Source: an uncultured Eggerthellaceae bacterium | Lineage (GTDB): Bacteria > Actinomycetota > Coriobacteriia > Coriobacteriales > Eggerthellaceae | Direction: 5' to 3' | Assembly (NCBI GenBank): GCA_934617425.1 | Contig: CAKTUD010000001.1 | Coordinates: forward strand, 124,001-188,000 | Length of the DNA: 64,000 nucleotides | Shown: positions 1 through 8,166 of the stretch, in pieces | Layout: each line of letters opens with the position of its first letter | How positions within the stretch are numbered: the first letter of the stretch is position 1 | Notes under the pieces: generated by a model | What the model was told of the DNA's origin: nothing | Seen by the model: the letters and a program-made list of their open reading frames with translations, nothing else | The model's database searches: none | Translations under genes and position numbers: made by a program

Positions 1-300
1 TTCGATTTTATCGGCGAAATCGTCCTCGGGAGCGTCGCCGGAAATGACAGCCTTCACATCGCCGTTGGCGAAGAACATGGTTTGCGGAACACCCTTCAGG
101 TGGTACTTCGGAAGAATGCCGGGCTGCTGCTCAACATCGATCTCATAGAACTTGTACTTGGGATAATCGGCCTCGAGTGCTTCGATTTTCGGATGAACTT
201 CCTGGCACACATGGCAAGTCTTGCGGGAAACGAGGACGAGGCACTTCTGGCCGCCGTCTTCTACGAGCTCCTCGAATGCTTCGGGACTAAGCTTTTTCAT
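1..300 (-). CDS. Thioredoxin-like protein, CHVC active site (partial, cut by left edge)
   Basis: Translating the minus strand from the ATG at 300 gives about 100 residues before the window ends. It has a thioredoxin fold pattern: the redox motif CHVC at residues 29-32, then a conserved GVPQT stretch holding the cis-Pro that faces the active site in this family. A GGGAG ribosome-binding site lies 9 bases upstream. The canonical thioredoxin motif is CGPC, so CHVC suggests a different redox potential or a dedicated partner (inference). It is divergent from a thioredoxin reductase-like gene at 644, and the two probably work as a disulfide-reducing pair in the cytoplasm. The C-terminus is missing, so its full length is unknown. 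Confidence 0.8.
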   Translation of the reverse strand, partial: MKKLSPEAFEELVEDGGQKCLVLVSRKTCHVCQEVHPKIEALEADYPKYKFYEIDVEQQPGILPKYHLKGVPQTMFFANGDVKAVISGDAPEDDFADKIE

Positions 301-643
301 TCTTAAAAACTCCCTTTCTCCTTTGAGTTTTAAGCTTCTTTTGGAATGCTAACACTTTGCCGCAAATCATTAGCTCTCAATTTCAAATTGAGAGCTCTTC
401 GACGATAGGAAATTTTTATCAGCGCCCTGACGTTGCGTAACGCCGATGCTTCATCGGGTTAATTTTGCGCATCATAGGCAAAACCTATGATGCCGAGCCA
501 GATATCGGGTAAGTGAATGAACGCACTTCTAATGAATAGAGTAAATTGGGAACAGCGCGATAGAGGATGCTATTCGCTCGCAGCACGTCTGCAAGCTTGC
601 CTCAAATAAAAGTACGCGTCCACTACTACTAATAGGGGGAGCA
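301..643. promoter_or_regulatory. Divergent regulatory region with a palindrome and hairpins
   Basis: This 343-base gap separates the divergent thioredoxin and thioredoxin reductase-like genes and has no convincing gene. At 372-396 there are two perfect 12-base arms (AGCTCTCAATTT and its complement) around one C. At 469-493 there is a second inverted repeat, GCATCATAGG and its complement, with a 5-base CAAAA loop. Smaller hairpins sit at 431-442 and 444-456. The 372-396 element lies about 75 bases upstream of the thioredoxin start, where an operator or leader hairpin could act. No strong consensus promoter could be fixed on either strand. Confidence 0.5.
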
Positions 644-1588
644 ATGGAGAAGACTGACGAATACTATGACCTGGTCATCATCGGCAGCGGCCCTGCAGGT
701 CTCACAGCTGGCCTTTACGGCGGCCGCGCACTGCTGAAAACCGTCATCCTTGAAAAAGGCGCCATCGGCGGTCGCGTGACCACCACCACCGAAATCGTCA
801 ACTACCCTTCCGCAGGCCACACCACTGGCCCCGATCTCATCGAGAAAATGCGCACCGACACCGAGAATTTCGGCGTCGAGATTCGTCAGCAGGCCGTGAA
901 AAGCGTCGATTTCTCCGGCGAAGATAAGATCATCGAAACCCGCAAAATCACCTATCATGCCAAGGCGGTCGTCATCGCCTCTGGCACGCATGCGCGCGTC
1001 ATCGGCACCCCGGGCGAGGTCGAATTCACCGGTCGCGGCGTAAGCTACTGCGCCACTTGCGATGCCGAGTTCTACAAGGATCAGACCGTTGCCGTCATCG
1101 GCTGCGGCGACCAAGCCGTAGAGGAATCCGAGTTCATCGCCAAGTTCGCAAAGAACGTCGAGATTATCTCCCGCCACACCGACGGTCGCATGAGCTGCAA
1201 CGCCACTGCTGCCGAGCAGGCGTTCAAGAACCCCAAAATCCACGTGAACTTCGGCGTGACCATCACCGAGGTCTACGGCGAGGATATGGTCGAGGGCATC
1301 AAGCTCAAGAACGTGACCACGGGCGAAGAGTCCACCCTTCCCTGCGAAGGCGTCTTCTTCTTCACTGGCATGGACCCCAACACCGACTTCTTGGGCGATC
1401 AGCCGTTCCTCGACGAAAAGGGCTGGATCGTCACCACGGGCGACAACATGGCGACCGACGTCCCCGGCGTTTTCGCTGCAGGCGATGTCCGCAAGAAGTT
1501 CTTGCGTCAGGTTTCCACCGCCGTCGGCGATGGCGCTTCTGCCGCCACCGCTGCCGAAAAGTACATCAGCTCCCTCGAGCAGAAATAA
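644..1588 (+). CDS. trxB: Thioredoxin reductase-like flavoprotein
   Basis: The product has 314 residues, normal for low-molecular-weight thioredoxin reductases. It shows the N-terminal FAD motif GSGPAG (residues 14-19), the redox disulfide CATC (136-139), a second nucleotide-binding motif GCGDQA (153-158), and the C-terminal FAD motif ending in AAGDVR. It should pass electrons to a thioredoxin, probably the CHVC protein encoded divergently. The usual NADPH 2'-phosphate motif HRRxxxR is altered to SRHTDGR (176-182) and the second glycine motif is GCGDQA rather than GGGDSA, so electron donor preference may differ (inference). The start at 644 follows a GGGGGAG ribosome-binding site. Confidence 0.88.
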   Translation: MEKTDEYYDLVIIGSGPAGLTAGLYGGRALLKTVILEKGAIGGRVTTTTEIVNYPSAGHTTGPDLIEKMRTDTENFGVEIRQQAVKSVDFSGEDKIIETRKITYHAKAVVIASGTHARVIGTPGEVEFTGRGVSYCATCDAEFYKDQTVAVIGCGDQAVEESEFIAKFAKNVEIISRHTDGRMSCNATAAEQAFKNPKIHVNFGVTITEVYGEDMVEGIKLKNVTTGEESTLPCEGVFFFTGMDPNTDFLGDQPFLDEKGWIVTTGDNMATDVPGVFAAGDVRKKFLRQVSTAVGDGASAATAAEKYISSLEQK

Positions 1589-1610
1589 CTTCTCGCAACA
1601 ATGCTTTCAA

Positions 1611-1640
1611 ACGGCCGCCTTCGGGCGGTCGTTTTCTTTT
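1611..1640 (+). terminator. Rho-independent terminator after trxB-like gene
   Basis: A GC-rich stem ACGGCCGCC / GGCGGTCGT closes on a TTCG tetraloop and is followed by a T-rich run. It sits 23 bases after the trxB-like stop codon. Confidence 0.85.
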
Positions 1641-1654
1641 TGCGGAATGATCGC

Positions 1655-1686
1655 AAAAAGAAGGGGCCGCTTGCAAGCGGCCCCTT
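1655..1686 (-). terminator. Rho-independent terminator after leuB
   Basis: Two arms, AAGGGGCCGC and its complement, form a 26-base palindrome at 1661-1686. Read on the minus strand it is followed by CTTTTTGC. It lies just beyond the leuB stop codon and ends the leu operon, facing the trxB terminator. Confidence 0.85.
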
Positions 1687-1710
1687 CCAGCAGGTTCGTT
1701 GTTATCAAAC

Positions 1711-2820
1711 TTACAGATGCTCGACGATAAGGTCGCCCATCCCCACTGTGCCAACCACATGATCGACCGGAGTCTGGTCGTCCTTGATATCGCCGGTGCG
1801 CCAGCCCTCGTCGAGGACCTCGCTCACCGCACGAGCGATATCGTCGGCAGCTTCGTTCATGTCGAAGCTGTAGCGAAGCATCATCTCAACAGAGAGAATC
1901 TGAGCCAACGGATTGGCAATACCCTGCCCGGCGATATCGGGAGCGCTGCCATGACTCGGCTCATAAAGCGCAGTGCCGTCACCCAAGCTCGCGCTTGCCA
2001 GCATGCCCAACGAACCCGTAATCTGCGCCGCTTCGTCGGAAAGGATGTCGCCGAACATGTTCTCGGTAACAACCACGTCGAAGTCGGCGGGACGGTTGAT
2101 GAGCTGCATGGCGGTGTTGTCCACCAGCAAGTCTTCGATTTCGACCTCGGGGTACTCGATCTCGCCGATTCGATGGACGATTTCGCGCCACATGCGGCTC
2201 GTTTCGAGCACATTTGCTTTATCAACGCTGGTTACTTTACCGCGACGCTTGCGGGCTGCTTCGAAAGCCTGACGGGCAATGCGCTCGATTTCGTACTCGC
2301 GATACTCGAGCGTGTCATACGCACGCTGGCCCTTCGCACCGTCGGTACCGGCACCTTCTTCGTCGTAGAAACGTTCGCGCTTGCCGAAATAAAGACCGCC
2401 CGTGAGCTCACGCACGATCATCAGGTCAACGCCGTCGATGATTTCGGGCTTCAATGTAGAAGCACCAGCCAAAGCATCGAAGATTTTCACGGGACGAAGG
2501 TTCGTATACAGACCGAGATCCTTGCGAATGCCCAGCAAACCTTGTTCGGGACGAGGAGCATTGGGGTCGGTGGAATCCCATTTCGGGCCACCGACAGCCG
2601 CCAGCAAAACAGCATCCGCCGCATGAGCTGCCGCCTTCGTTGCCTCGGGATAAGGCTCACCCGTAGCGTCGATTGCGGCACCGCCCAAAAGCGCATCCTC
2701 GCAATTGAATTCAACATCGTATTTCTTGCCGACGGCTTTTAGAACCTTCACGCCCTCGGCGATGATCTCGGGGCCGATGCCATCACCTGGCAGCGTGCAA
2801 ATATTGTAAGTCGTGGTCAT
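1711..2820 (-). CDS. leuB: 3-isopropylmalate dehydrogenase
   Basis: The product (369 residues) has the usual length for LeuB. It catalyses oxidative decarboxylation of 3-isopropylmalate to 2-oxoisocaproate, the third step of leucine synthesis. The N-terminus reads ICTLPGDGIGPEI, typical of the isocitrate/isopropylmalate dehydrogenase family. The central RELTGGLYFG segment and the DNTAMQLI and HGSAPDIAGQGIANP motifs (substrate and NAD binding) are all present. It is the last gene of the minus-strand run leuC-leuD-leuB, 28 bases after leuD, and is followed by a strong terminator. Confidence 0.96.
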   Translation of the reverse strand: MTTTYNICTLPGDGIGPEIIAEGVKVLKAVGKKYDVEFNCEDALLGGAAIDATGEPYPEATKAAAHAADAVLLAAVGGPKWDSTDPNAPRPEQGLLGIRKDLGLYTNLRPVKIFDALAGASTLKPEIIDGVDLMIVRELTGGLYFGKRERFYDEEGAGTDGAKGQRAYDTLEYREYEIERIARQAFEAARKRRGKVTSVDKANVLETSRMWREIVHRIGEIEYPEVEIEDLLVDNTAMQLINRPADFDVVVTENMFGDILSDEAAQITGSLGMLASASLGDGTALYEPSHGSAPDIAGQGIANPLAQILSVEMMLRYSFDMNEAADDIARAVSEVLDEGWRTGDIKDDQTPVDHVVGTVGMGDLIVEHL

Positions 2821-2848
2821 CCTGTCTGCCTCTTTCGCTGAACGTCGA

Positions 2849-3343
2849 TTATTTGCCTAGCATCTTCTTGGTGCGCGCCACCAAGCCGCCTTCTTCGATG
2901 ATTTCCTGCAAAAACGGAGGGAACGGCTGCGCTTGAAATGTCTGGCCGGTGGTTTTGTCGGTGATGACACCGCTGTCGGCATCGACCTCAACCACATCGC
3001 CGTCTTTGATGGCATCCACCGCTTCAGCGCACTCCATGATAGGCAGGCCGATATTGATGGAGTTGCGGTAGAAGATTCGAGCAAAGCTCTTTGCGATAAC
3101 CACACTCACACCTGCGGCTTTGATGCAAATAGGAGCATGCTCACGCGAGGATCCGCAACCGAAATTCTCTTCGGCAACGATGATGTCTCCCGGAGCGACC
3201 TTGTTCACGAACTCGGTATCGAGGTCTTCCAAGCAATGCTTTGCCAGCTCAGCCGGGTCGGAAGTGGTGAGATAGCGCGCCGGAATGATGACATCGGTAT
3301 CGATATCGCGTCCGTATTTGTGAACGGTTCCTTCGAATTTCAT
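2849..3343 (-). CDS. leuD: 3-isopropylmalate dehydratase small subunit
   Basis: This 164-residue protein is the small (swivel-domain) subunit of isopropylmalate isomerase, which pairs with LeuC. It shows the KYGRDIDTDVIIPARYL start and the NFGCGSSREHAP signature of the aconitase C-terminal family. Its short length fits the LeuD2 type that accompanies roughly 420-residue LeuC proteins rather than the roughly 200-residue enterobacterial LeuD. The gene starts 15 bases after leuC with a GGAG ribosome-binding site. Confidence 0.95.
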   Translation of the reverse strand: MKFEGTVHKYGRDIDTDVIIPARYLTTSDPAELAKHCLEDLDTEFVNKVAPGDIIVAEENFGCGSSREHAPICIKAAGVSVVIAKSFARIFYRNSINIGLPIMECAEAVDAIKDGDVVEVDADSGVITDKTTGQTFQAQPFPPFLQEIIEEGGLVARTKKMLGK

Positions 3344-3358
3344 TTCAGGCTCCTTAGA

Positions 3359-4627
3359 TTAATCGAGGTCAGAGGGCAAACCAATATGGCCAAGCACCGC
3401 AGAAGCAGCAGCAACAGCCGGCGAAGCCAGATAAACCTCGCTTGTGGGGTCACCCATGCGCCCGACGAAATTTCGATTAGTAGTAGCGATAGAGCGCTCG
3501 CCCGGCGCCAAAACGCCCATGTAGCCACCCAAGCACGGGCCGCACGTTGGGGTGGAAACAGCGCAATTCGCGTCGAGGAAAACTTGCATCAGGCCCTCGT
3601 CGATGCACTGGCGGTAAACCAGCTGCGTCGCCGGAATGATAATGCAACGCACGTTGGGATTGACCTTGCGACCACGTAAAACATCTGCTGCCTGGCGCAT
3701 ATCTTCGATGCGGCCGTTGGTGCAGCTGCCGATAACGGCCTGGTCGATGACGACATCGCGCGCTTCGGCAACGGGACGCGTATTGGAGGGCAGGTGCGGA
3801 AAAGCGACCGTCGGCGGGATGTCCGCTGCGTTGATTTCGTACACCTTGTAGTATTCGGCATCGGGGTCGGAATGGTATTCGATATAAGGACGCTCCACGC
3901 GGCCATCCATATAGGCACGCGTGACGTCATCCACCTCGATGATGCCCGCTTTCCCGCCAGCCTCGATAGCCATGTTGGAGATGGTAAGGCGCTGGTCCAT
4001 GCTCAGAGAATGGATAGCACTGCCCGTGAACTCCATCGCACGATAAAGCGCGCCGTCGACACCGATCATACCGATGATATACAAGATGATATCTTTGCCG
4101 GTGACACCAGGCTGGAGCTCGCCTTCGATCTTGAACAAAATAGACTCGGGTACCTTAAACCATGCCCTGCCGGTTGCGTAGCCCACACCAGCATCAGTCG
4201 AGCCGACACCTGTGGAAAACGCGCCGAGAGCACCATAGGTGCAGGTATGGCTATCGGCGCCGATGATCAGATTGCCCGCACCGACAACGCCTTGCTCGGG
4301 CAAGAGAGCATGCTCGACGCCCACGCAGCCAACTTCCCAATAATGGGTGATACCCTGCTCGCGAGCGAAATCGCGAGCAACTTTCGCTTGCTTTGCGGAG
4401 TTGATATCTTTGTTGGGCGTGTAATGATCGGGCACGATGAGAACACGCGTTGGATCGAAGACGCGATCGACCCCGATTTCGTTGAACGTCTTGATAGCAA
4501 TAGGCGTGGTCACGTCATTGGACAAGACCAGGTCGAGGTCGCATTCTACCAGCTGACCAGGAGCAACCTCGTCAAGGCCGGCATGCGCCGCAAGGATCTT
4601 TTCTGCAATGGTCATCGGACGAGCCAT
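3359..4627 (-). CDS. leuC: 3-isopropylmalate dehydratase large subunit
   Basis: This 422-residue aconitase-family protein isomerises 2- to 3-isopropylmalate with LeuD. Cluster-ligand motifs are visible: GADSHTCTYGALG in the N-terminal half, IGSCTNGR near residue 300, and PTCGPCLGG near residue 360; these supply the three cysteines for a [4Fe-4S] centre. Its length matches the LeuC2/homoaconitase-like subgroup. The ATG at 4627 has a GGGAGG ribosome-binding site. Only 15 bases separate it from the upstream peptidoglycan-binding gene, so that gene probably heads the leu transcript. Confidence 0.96.
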   Translation of the reverse strand: MARPMTIAEKILAAHAGLDEVAPGQLVECDLDLVLSNDVTTPIAIKTFNEIGVDRVFDPTRVLIVPDHYTPNKDINSAKQAKVARDFAREQGITHYWEVGCVGVEHALLPEQGVVGAGNLIIGADSHTCTYGALGAFSTGVGSTDAGVGYATGRAWFKVPESILFKIEGELQPGVTGKDIILYIIGMIGVDGALYRAMEFTGSAIHSLSMDQRLTISNMAIEAGGKAGIIEVDDVTRAYMDGRVERPYIEYHSDPDAEYYKVYEINAADIPPTVAFPHLPSNTRPVAEARDVVIDQAVIGSCTNGRIEDMRQAADVLRGRKVNPNVRCIIIPATQLVYRQCIDEGLMQVFLDANCAVSTPTCGPCLGGYMGVLAPGERSIATTNRNFVGRMGDPTSEVYLASPAVAAASAVLGHIGLPSDLD

Positions 4628-4642
4628 TGTGCCTCCCTCTCT

Positions 4643-5557
4643 CTATTCTTCTTCGGAAAGCGCTGCGCACAGCGCGTCTAAAAGCGTAATCGCAAAGTGT
4701 TGCGCCGAACGGTCTTCGCCTGCATCTTCCCACATGACGCCTGGGATTTCGATGGCGATGCGATTGGCACCGCGAGCAGAAACTGATTCGAACGCCGAAG
4801 AAAGCCGCAGCGCAAGCGTATCTTCCGGGGCAAAACCCACGCGCGGCGTTTCTGCGGGAACTCCTTCTTCGGGCAGCACGATATGCACCATGAGCATGCG
4901 CTCGTCAGGCTTCACCAAAAGAGAATCGGCACTGAGTATCTTTGACGCAGGGTTGGTTGCAAGCGAGAGATTCGACATGCGCGAGGCGACGCTGCGTGTG
5001 AAATCGTTCGTACCGAAAAGACACAGCGCATGCTGCTCCAAAACATCGGCTACGCGAGCAAAACCGACGTTGATAGGCGCGCCTATCGGCTTTTTACCTT
5101 CCCACGAATGGTGCAGGTTGCGAATAGCCGCAAACGTATAAGCTCCCGCAATGCCATCGGCGGGAAGCCCCATGTTCGTCTGAAATTTGCGCAAAGCATC
5201 CTCGGAATAGGCTCCGAAGATGCCGTCCTCGTCGCCGCACGAAAAGCCCAACGCGCCAAGGGCTTGCTGAAGCTCGAGCACATCGTTGCCATGAAAATAC
5301 GGCATGCGCAGATAGAGCGTGCGATCCCCCATGCCGAACGAAGCGTCGACCAACGCCGACCAGACGCGCTCATCGACGTCATCGCCAGCAGGAAGCCCCT
5401 CTTTTTCGCGAAAGGAAGCAACAGCCTGCGCGGTTTTCTGCCCGAACAGGCCGTCAATCGAACCGTCAGCCAAAAGACCGATTTTCACAAGGCGCTGTTG
5501 GACGTCCTCAACGGCTGCACCAGAATCATTTTTCTTGATAGTTTCCATGCGGCTCAT
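4643..5557 (-). CDS. Protein with two peptidoglycan-binding domains, unknown C-terminal domain
   Basis: The N-terminal part holds two copies of the peptidoglycan-binding type 1 fold: DSGAAVEDVQQRLVKIGLL..SIDGLFGQKT and HGNDVLELQQALGALGF..EDGIFGAYSED. The remaining roughly 150 residues have no motif I recognise, and no catalytic residues of a known amidase family are evident. There is no signal peptide, so surface location is unclear. The ATG at 5557 is one of three nearby candidates (also 5602 and 5548), and none has a clear ribosome-binding site. It lies directly upstream of leuC in what looks like one transcript, an odd pairing with no obvious functional logic. Confidence 0.75.
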   Translation of the reverse strand: MSRMETIKKNDSGAAVEDVQQRLVKIGLLADGSIDGLFGQKTAQAVASFREKEGLPAGDDVDERVWSALVDASFGMGDRTLYLRMPYFHGNDVLELQQALGALGFSCGDEDGIFGAYSEDALRKFQTNMGLPADGIAGAYTFAAIRNLHHSWEGKKPIGAPINVGFARVADVLEQHALCLFGTNDFTRSVASRMSNLSLATNPASKILSADSLLVKPDERMLMVHIVLPEEGVPAETPRVGFAPEDTLALRLSSAFESVSARGANRIAIEIPGVMWEDAGEDRSAQHFAITLLDALCAALSEEE

Positions 5558-5711
5558 GGTAGCCCATAACAAGATGAGCCGCCCTTTTCGGTGACGGCTC
5601 ACATTAAAATAATAGAGAAGAAGCGCGCTGTGCGAATCGCCTCTCGATCACGGTCAATATGTCAGGCTGTCGCCTCGCCTCAGTTCGACCAACGGCATCG
5701 GCCATCGCGGC

Positions 5712-6818
5712 TTATTTCAGACGGTTCACGAACCAATCGGCCATGGAGATAAGCAAATCACGCGAATCAGAGGGTTTCACCATGTCGATCAGGCGATTCT
5801 TGGCGATACTCGTAAGGTTCTCGGCGTATGAACGCGCGTAATCAACGCTGCCCGAACGTTCCATGATTTCAACCGCCTCGGCAAGCACCGCTGGATCTTT
5901 CTCCTTCGAAGAAAGGATTTCGATGATGCGGACGCGATCCGCCTCGGTGGCGTTTTGCAGACAATGAACCACAACCAGCGTACGCTTGCCCTCCGTGATA
6001 TCGTCGCGAAAGCCCTTTTTGGTGCTCTCCGTCTTTCCCACGAGATTAAGCAGGTCGTCCTGAATCTGAAACGCAAGGCCGGTATCCAAGCCGTAGTTGC
6101 GCAAAGCCTCGATCTCGGCTTCGGTACCACCGCCCACAATCGCACCGATGGCCAGCGGAACCGCGCCCGAATAATGCGCCGTTTTGTGCGTGGCCATGGT
6201 GAGATAGTCCTCGGGAGTGATGTCGTAGCGGCCGTCGCGCGCCCAGCCGATATCAAGCGCCTGACCCTCGATGGTGCGGCGCGTCATGTCGATAAGCTCT
6301 TTGATGACGCGAACCTTGGTAGAATCGTCTAAATTGGGATCTTCGACAACGGTGCCATTCACCAGGGACAGACCGAGATCGCCCATGTTGATGGCCAGGC
6401 CCACGCCCTCGGTGAGATGCAAGCACGGCTCGCCGCGGCGAAGCTCGGCTTCGTCGGCGATGTCGTCATGGATGAGCGCCGCTGTATGAAAGTGCTCGAT
6501 TGCCGCTGCGGCAGAGACAGCCGCATCGGCATTGCCGCCAACTGCAAGGCAGGCAGCAAAGCAAATCAGCGGACGATGGCGCTTGCCGCCATTCTCGCTA
6601 TAACGACGCAGCGGATCGTAGAGATATTTGTCCATATCGGGATGCGTCCCGTGAGGGATGAACGAGTTGACAAGCTCGCCCACCTGAGACGCATAGAAAT
6701 TCAGATACTCTTCGAACGTGCCGGGCTTTCCGCCCTGCGCAAGAATCTCATTGATGCTCTGCATTAGATAATCAGCCCGCCTGCTGCAAGATGCGTTGAT
6801 TTCGACGTTTCGCGCCAT
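5712..6818 (-). CDS. Polyprenyl (farnesyl/geranylgeranyl-type) diphosphate synthase
   Basis: About 368 residues with the all-helical prenyltransferase signatures. The first aspartate-rich motif is HDDIADEAELRRG and the second is FQIQDDLLNLVG; GGKRHRPL precedes the first. It should condense isopentenyl diphosphate with allylic diphosphates to make precursors of quinones or undecaprenyl carriers; chain length cannot be read reliably. The ATG at 6818 (MARNVEI) has GGAAG 7 bases upstream. A longer reading back to 6866 would overlap the 3' end of tRNA-Leu and is rejected. Confidence 0.9.
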   Translation of the reverse strand: MARNVEINASCSRRADYLMQSINEILAQGGKPGTFEEYLNFYASQVGELVNSFIPHGTHPDMDKYLYDPLRRYSENGGKRHRPLICFAACLAVGGNADAAVSAAAAIEHFHTAALIHDDIADEAELRRGEPCLHLTEGVGLAINMGDLGLSLVNGTVVEDPNLDDSTKVRVIKELIDMTRRTIEGQALDIGWARDGRYDITPEDYLTMATHKTAHYSGAVPLAIGAIVGGGTEAEIEALRNYGLDTGLAFQIQDDLLNLVGKTESTKKGFRDDITEGKRTLVVVHCLQNATEADRVRIIEILSSKEKDPAVLAEAVEIMERSGSVDYARSYAENLTSIAKNRLIDMVKPSDSRDLLISMADWFVNRLK

Positions 6819-6836
6819 TTTGTCTTCCGCGCGAAC

Positions 6837-6921
6837 TGGTAGGAGCGGTGGGACTCGAACCCACAAGCCCGAAGGCGGCGGATTTTAAGTCCGCTGCGTA
6901 TGCCAATTCCGCCACGCTCCC
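6837..6921 (-). tRNA. tRNA-Leu (anticodon TAA)
   Basis: The minus strand folds as a class II tRNA with an encoded CCA. The 5' acceptor GGGAGCG pairs with CGCTCCT (one G-T pair), the anticodon loop is CTTAAAA, and a long variable arm (GCCTTCGGGC) precedes the GGTTCGAGTCC T arm. Length is 85 bases. Confidence 0.95.
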
Positions 6922-6970
6922 TTTTGCGCGGTGAGATTCACTTTACCAAACATTGCAAGAGATGCAGCGA

Positions 6971-8128
6971 TTAATCGGCGGTCATCCTCAAAACTATACC
7001 TTGGAGAATATCCGATTCGCTTACGGTGAATTCATTGGCGCCCAGCAAGTCCATCACAGCCTGCAAGATGAGGCACCCAGCCACTATCACAGGGGCTCTG
7101 TCGGGGTCGAGGCCGACCACGCCCCTTCTGTCCGAAAGCGTTTTCTCGGCAAGATCTTTCGCAATGGCGTCGAGGTTTTCGCGGCTTACACGAGCCTTAT
7201 GCACACGCGAGGCGTCGTATCGAGCCATAGATTCGCGAATGGAAACCATGGTCGTAGCAGTTCCTGCAACAGCAATCATGCGAGAATCCGACAGGTTTTT
7301 CTTTCGGATATCCTCGAAATACGAAGCCATTTCGCTGCGAATCCAATCGCGAGCCGCCACGATTTCTTCTTTTGCCGGGGGATCGCTTTTTAAGAAGCGC
7401 TCGGTTATACGGCGGCAGCCTATATCGAACGAACGCGAAAACATCGGGTTTTCGCCTGCCGTGCCTGCCACGACTTCGGTGGAGCCGCCGCCAACGTCGA
7501 CGACAACCACCCGCTCGCCGGGAAACTCCGATGTAGCGCCCGCAAACGAGAGCGCAGCCTCACGTTCTCCGGGAAGGACACGAACGTCGATTCCCAGCTC
7601 GTGCAGCCGGCTCGCAAGTTCATCGGCGTTCTCGGCATCGCGCGAGGCCGAAGTAGCGACAGCGATCACGCGAGGCGGATTTGAGCAGCTGGCGGCATCT
7701 TCGTTGCAAATCTCGCGCAGTTTCCCCAAGTAACGCTTGATTATCGCAACAACACGGTCTATGGCCTCGGGTTTTAGCCGATGGGTCGAATCGACTCCTT
7801 CGCCCAGGTTTGCTATGGCGTATTCGCGCGCCAGCTCGCGCAACGTGCCATTTGGAAAAACATCGGCGATGAGCATGCGACACGTCACCGTTCCGATATC
7901 GATCGCAGCAACGCGAACAGGTCTTTTGCCAGTCGAAAGCAGCGCATTGACCGAAGGCGCGACACCAGTCGAAAGAACCATGCCAGTCGAAGCCGCCTCA
8001 ACGGTCGAAAGCGAAGCCTCTTCTTTCCGAGCGATTTCCATTTGGACGATTTCCGTTTCCTGAGATGTGGAAGCCATCTCGCCAAGCGCAGGCTCGGTTT
8101 TCGTTTCGAAGCGCATGGAATCCTGCAT
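6971..8128 (-). CDS. ppx: Exopolyphosphatase / pppGpp phosphohydrolase family
   Basis: The product belongs to the Ppx/GppA branch of the actin-like ATPase superfamily. It shows the phosphate-1 motif AAIDIGTVTCRMLIADV, the phosphate-2 motif VVVDVGGGSTEVV, and a later AVAGTATTMVS motif. It probably removes terminal phosphates from polyphosphate or pppGpp in the cytoplasm. The start is placed at the ATG at 8128, where GGAGG sits in good position; a GTG at 8161 is less likely. The first ~65 residues are a low-complexity extension with recurring STG(M/V/K) segments encoded by short CCAGTCGAAAG DNA repeats. It follows the divIC-like gene on the same strand. Confidence 0.9.
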   Translation of the reverse strand: MQDSMRFETKTEPALGEMASTSQETEIVQMEIARKEEASLSTVEAASTGMVLSTGVAPSVNALLSTGKRPVRVAAIDIGTVTCRMLIADVFPNGTLRELAREYAIANLGEGVDSTHRLKPEAIDRVVAIIKRYLGKLREICNEDAASCSNPPRVIAVATSASRDAENADELASRLHELGIDVRVLPGEREAALSFAGATSEFPGERVVVVDVGGGSTEVVAGTAGENPMFSRSFDIGCRRITERFLKSDPPAKEEIVAARDWIRSEMASYFEDIRKKNLSDSRMIAVAGTATTMVSIRESMARYDASRVHKARVSRENLDAIAKDLAEKTLSDRRGVVGLDPDRAPVIVAGCLILQAVMDLLGANEFTVSESDILQGIVLRMTAD

Positions 8129-8166
8129 ACTACCTCCGCTCTCGCTTTCGGACGGACGCACGACGG

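Noticed and set aside
6819..6866. An extended start for the polyprenyl synthase
   Set aside because: The added codons run into the 3' part of tRNA-Leu; the ATG at 6818 has a ribosome-binding site.
7930..8010. Tandem repeats as a regulatory element in ppx
   Set aside because: The repeated CCAGTCGAAAG units are in frame within the low-complexity N-terminal extension of the Ppx protein and are most simply coding repeats.
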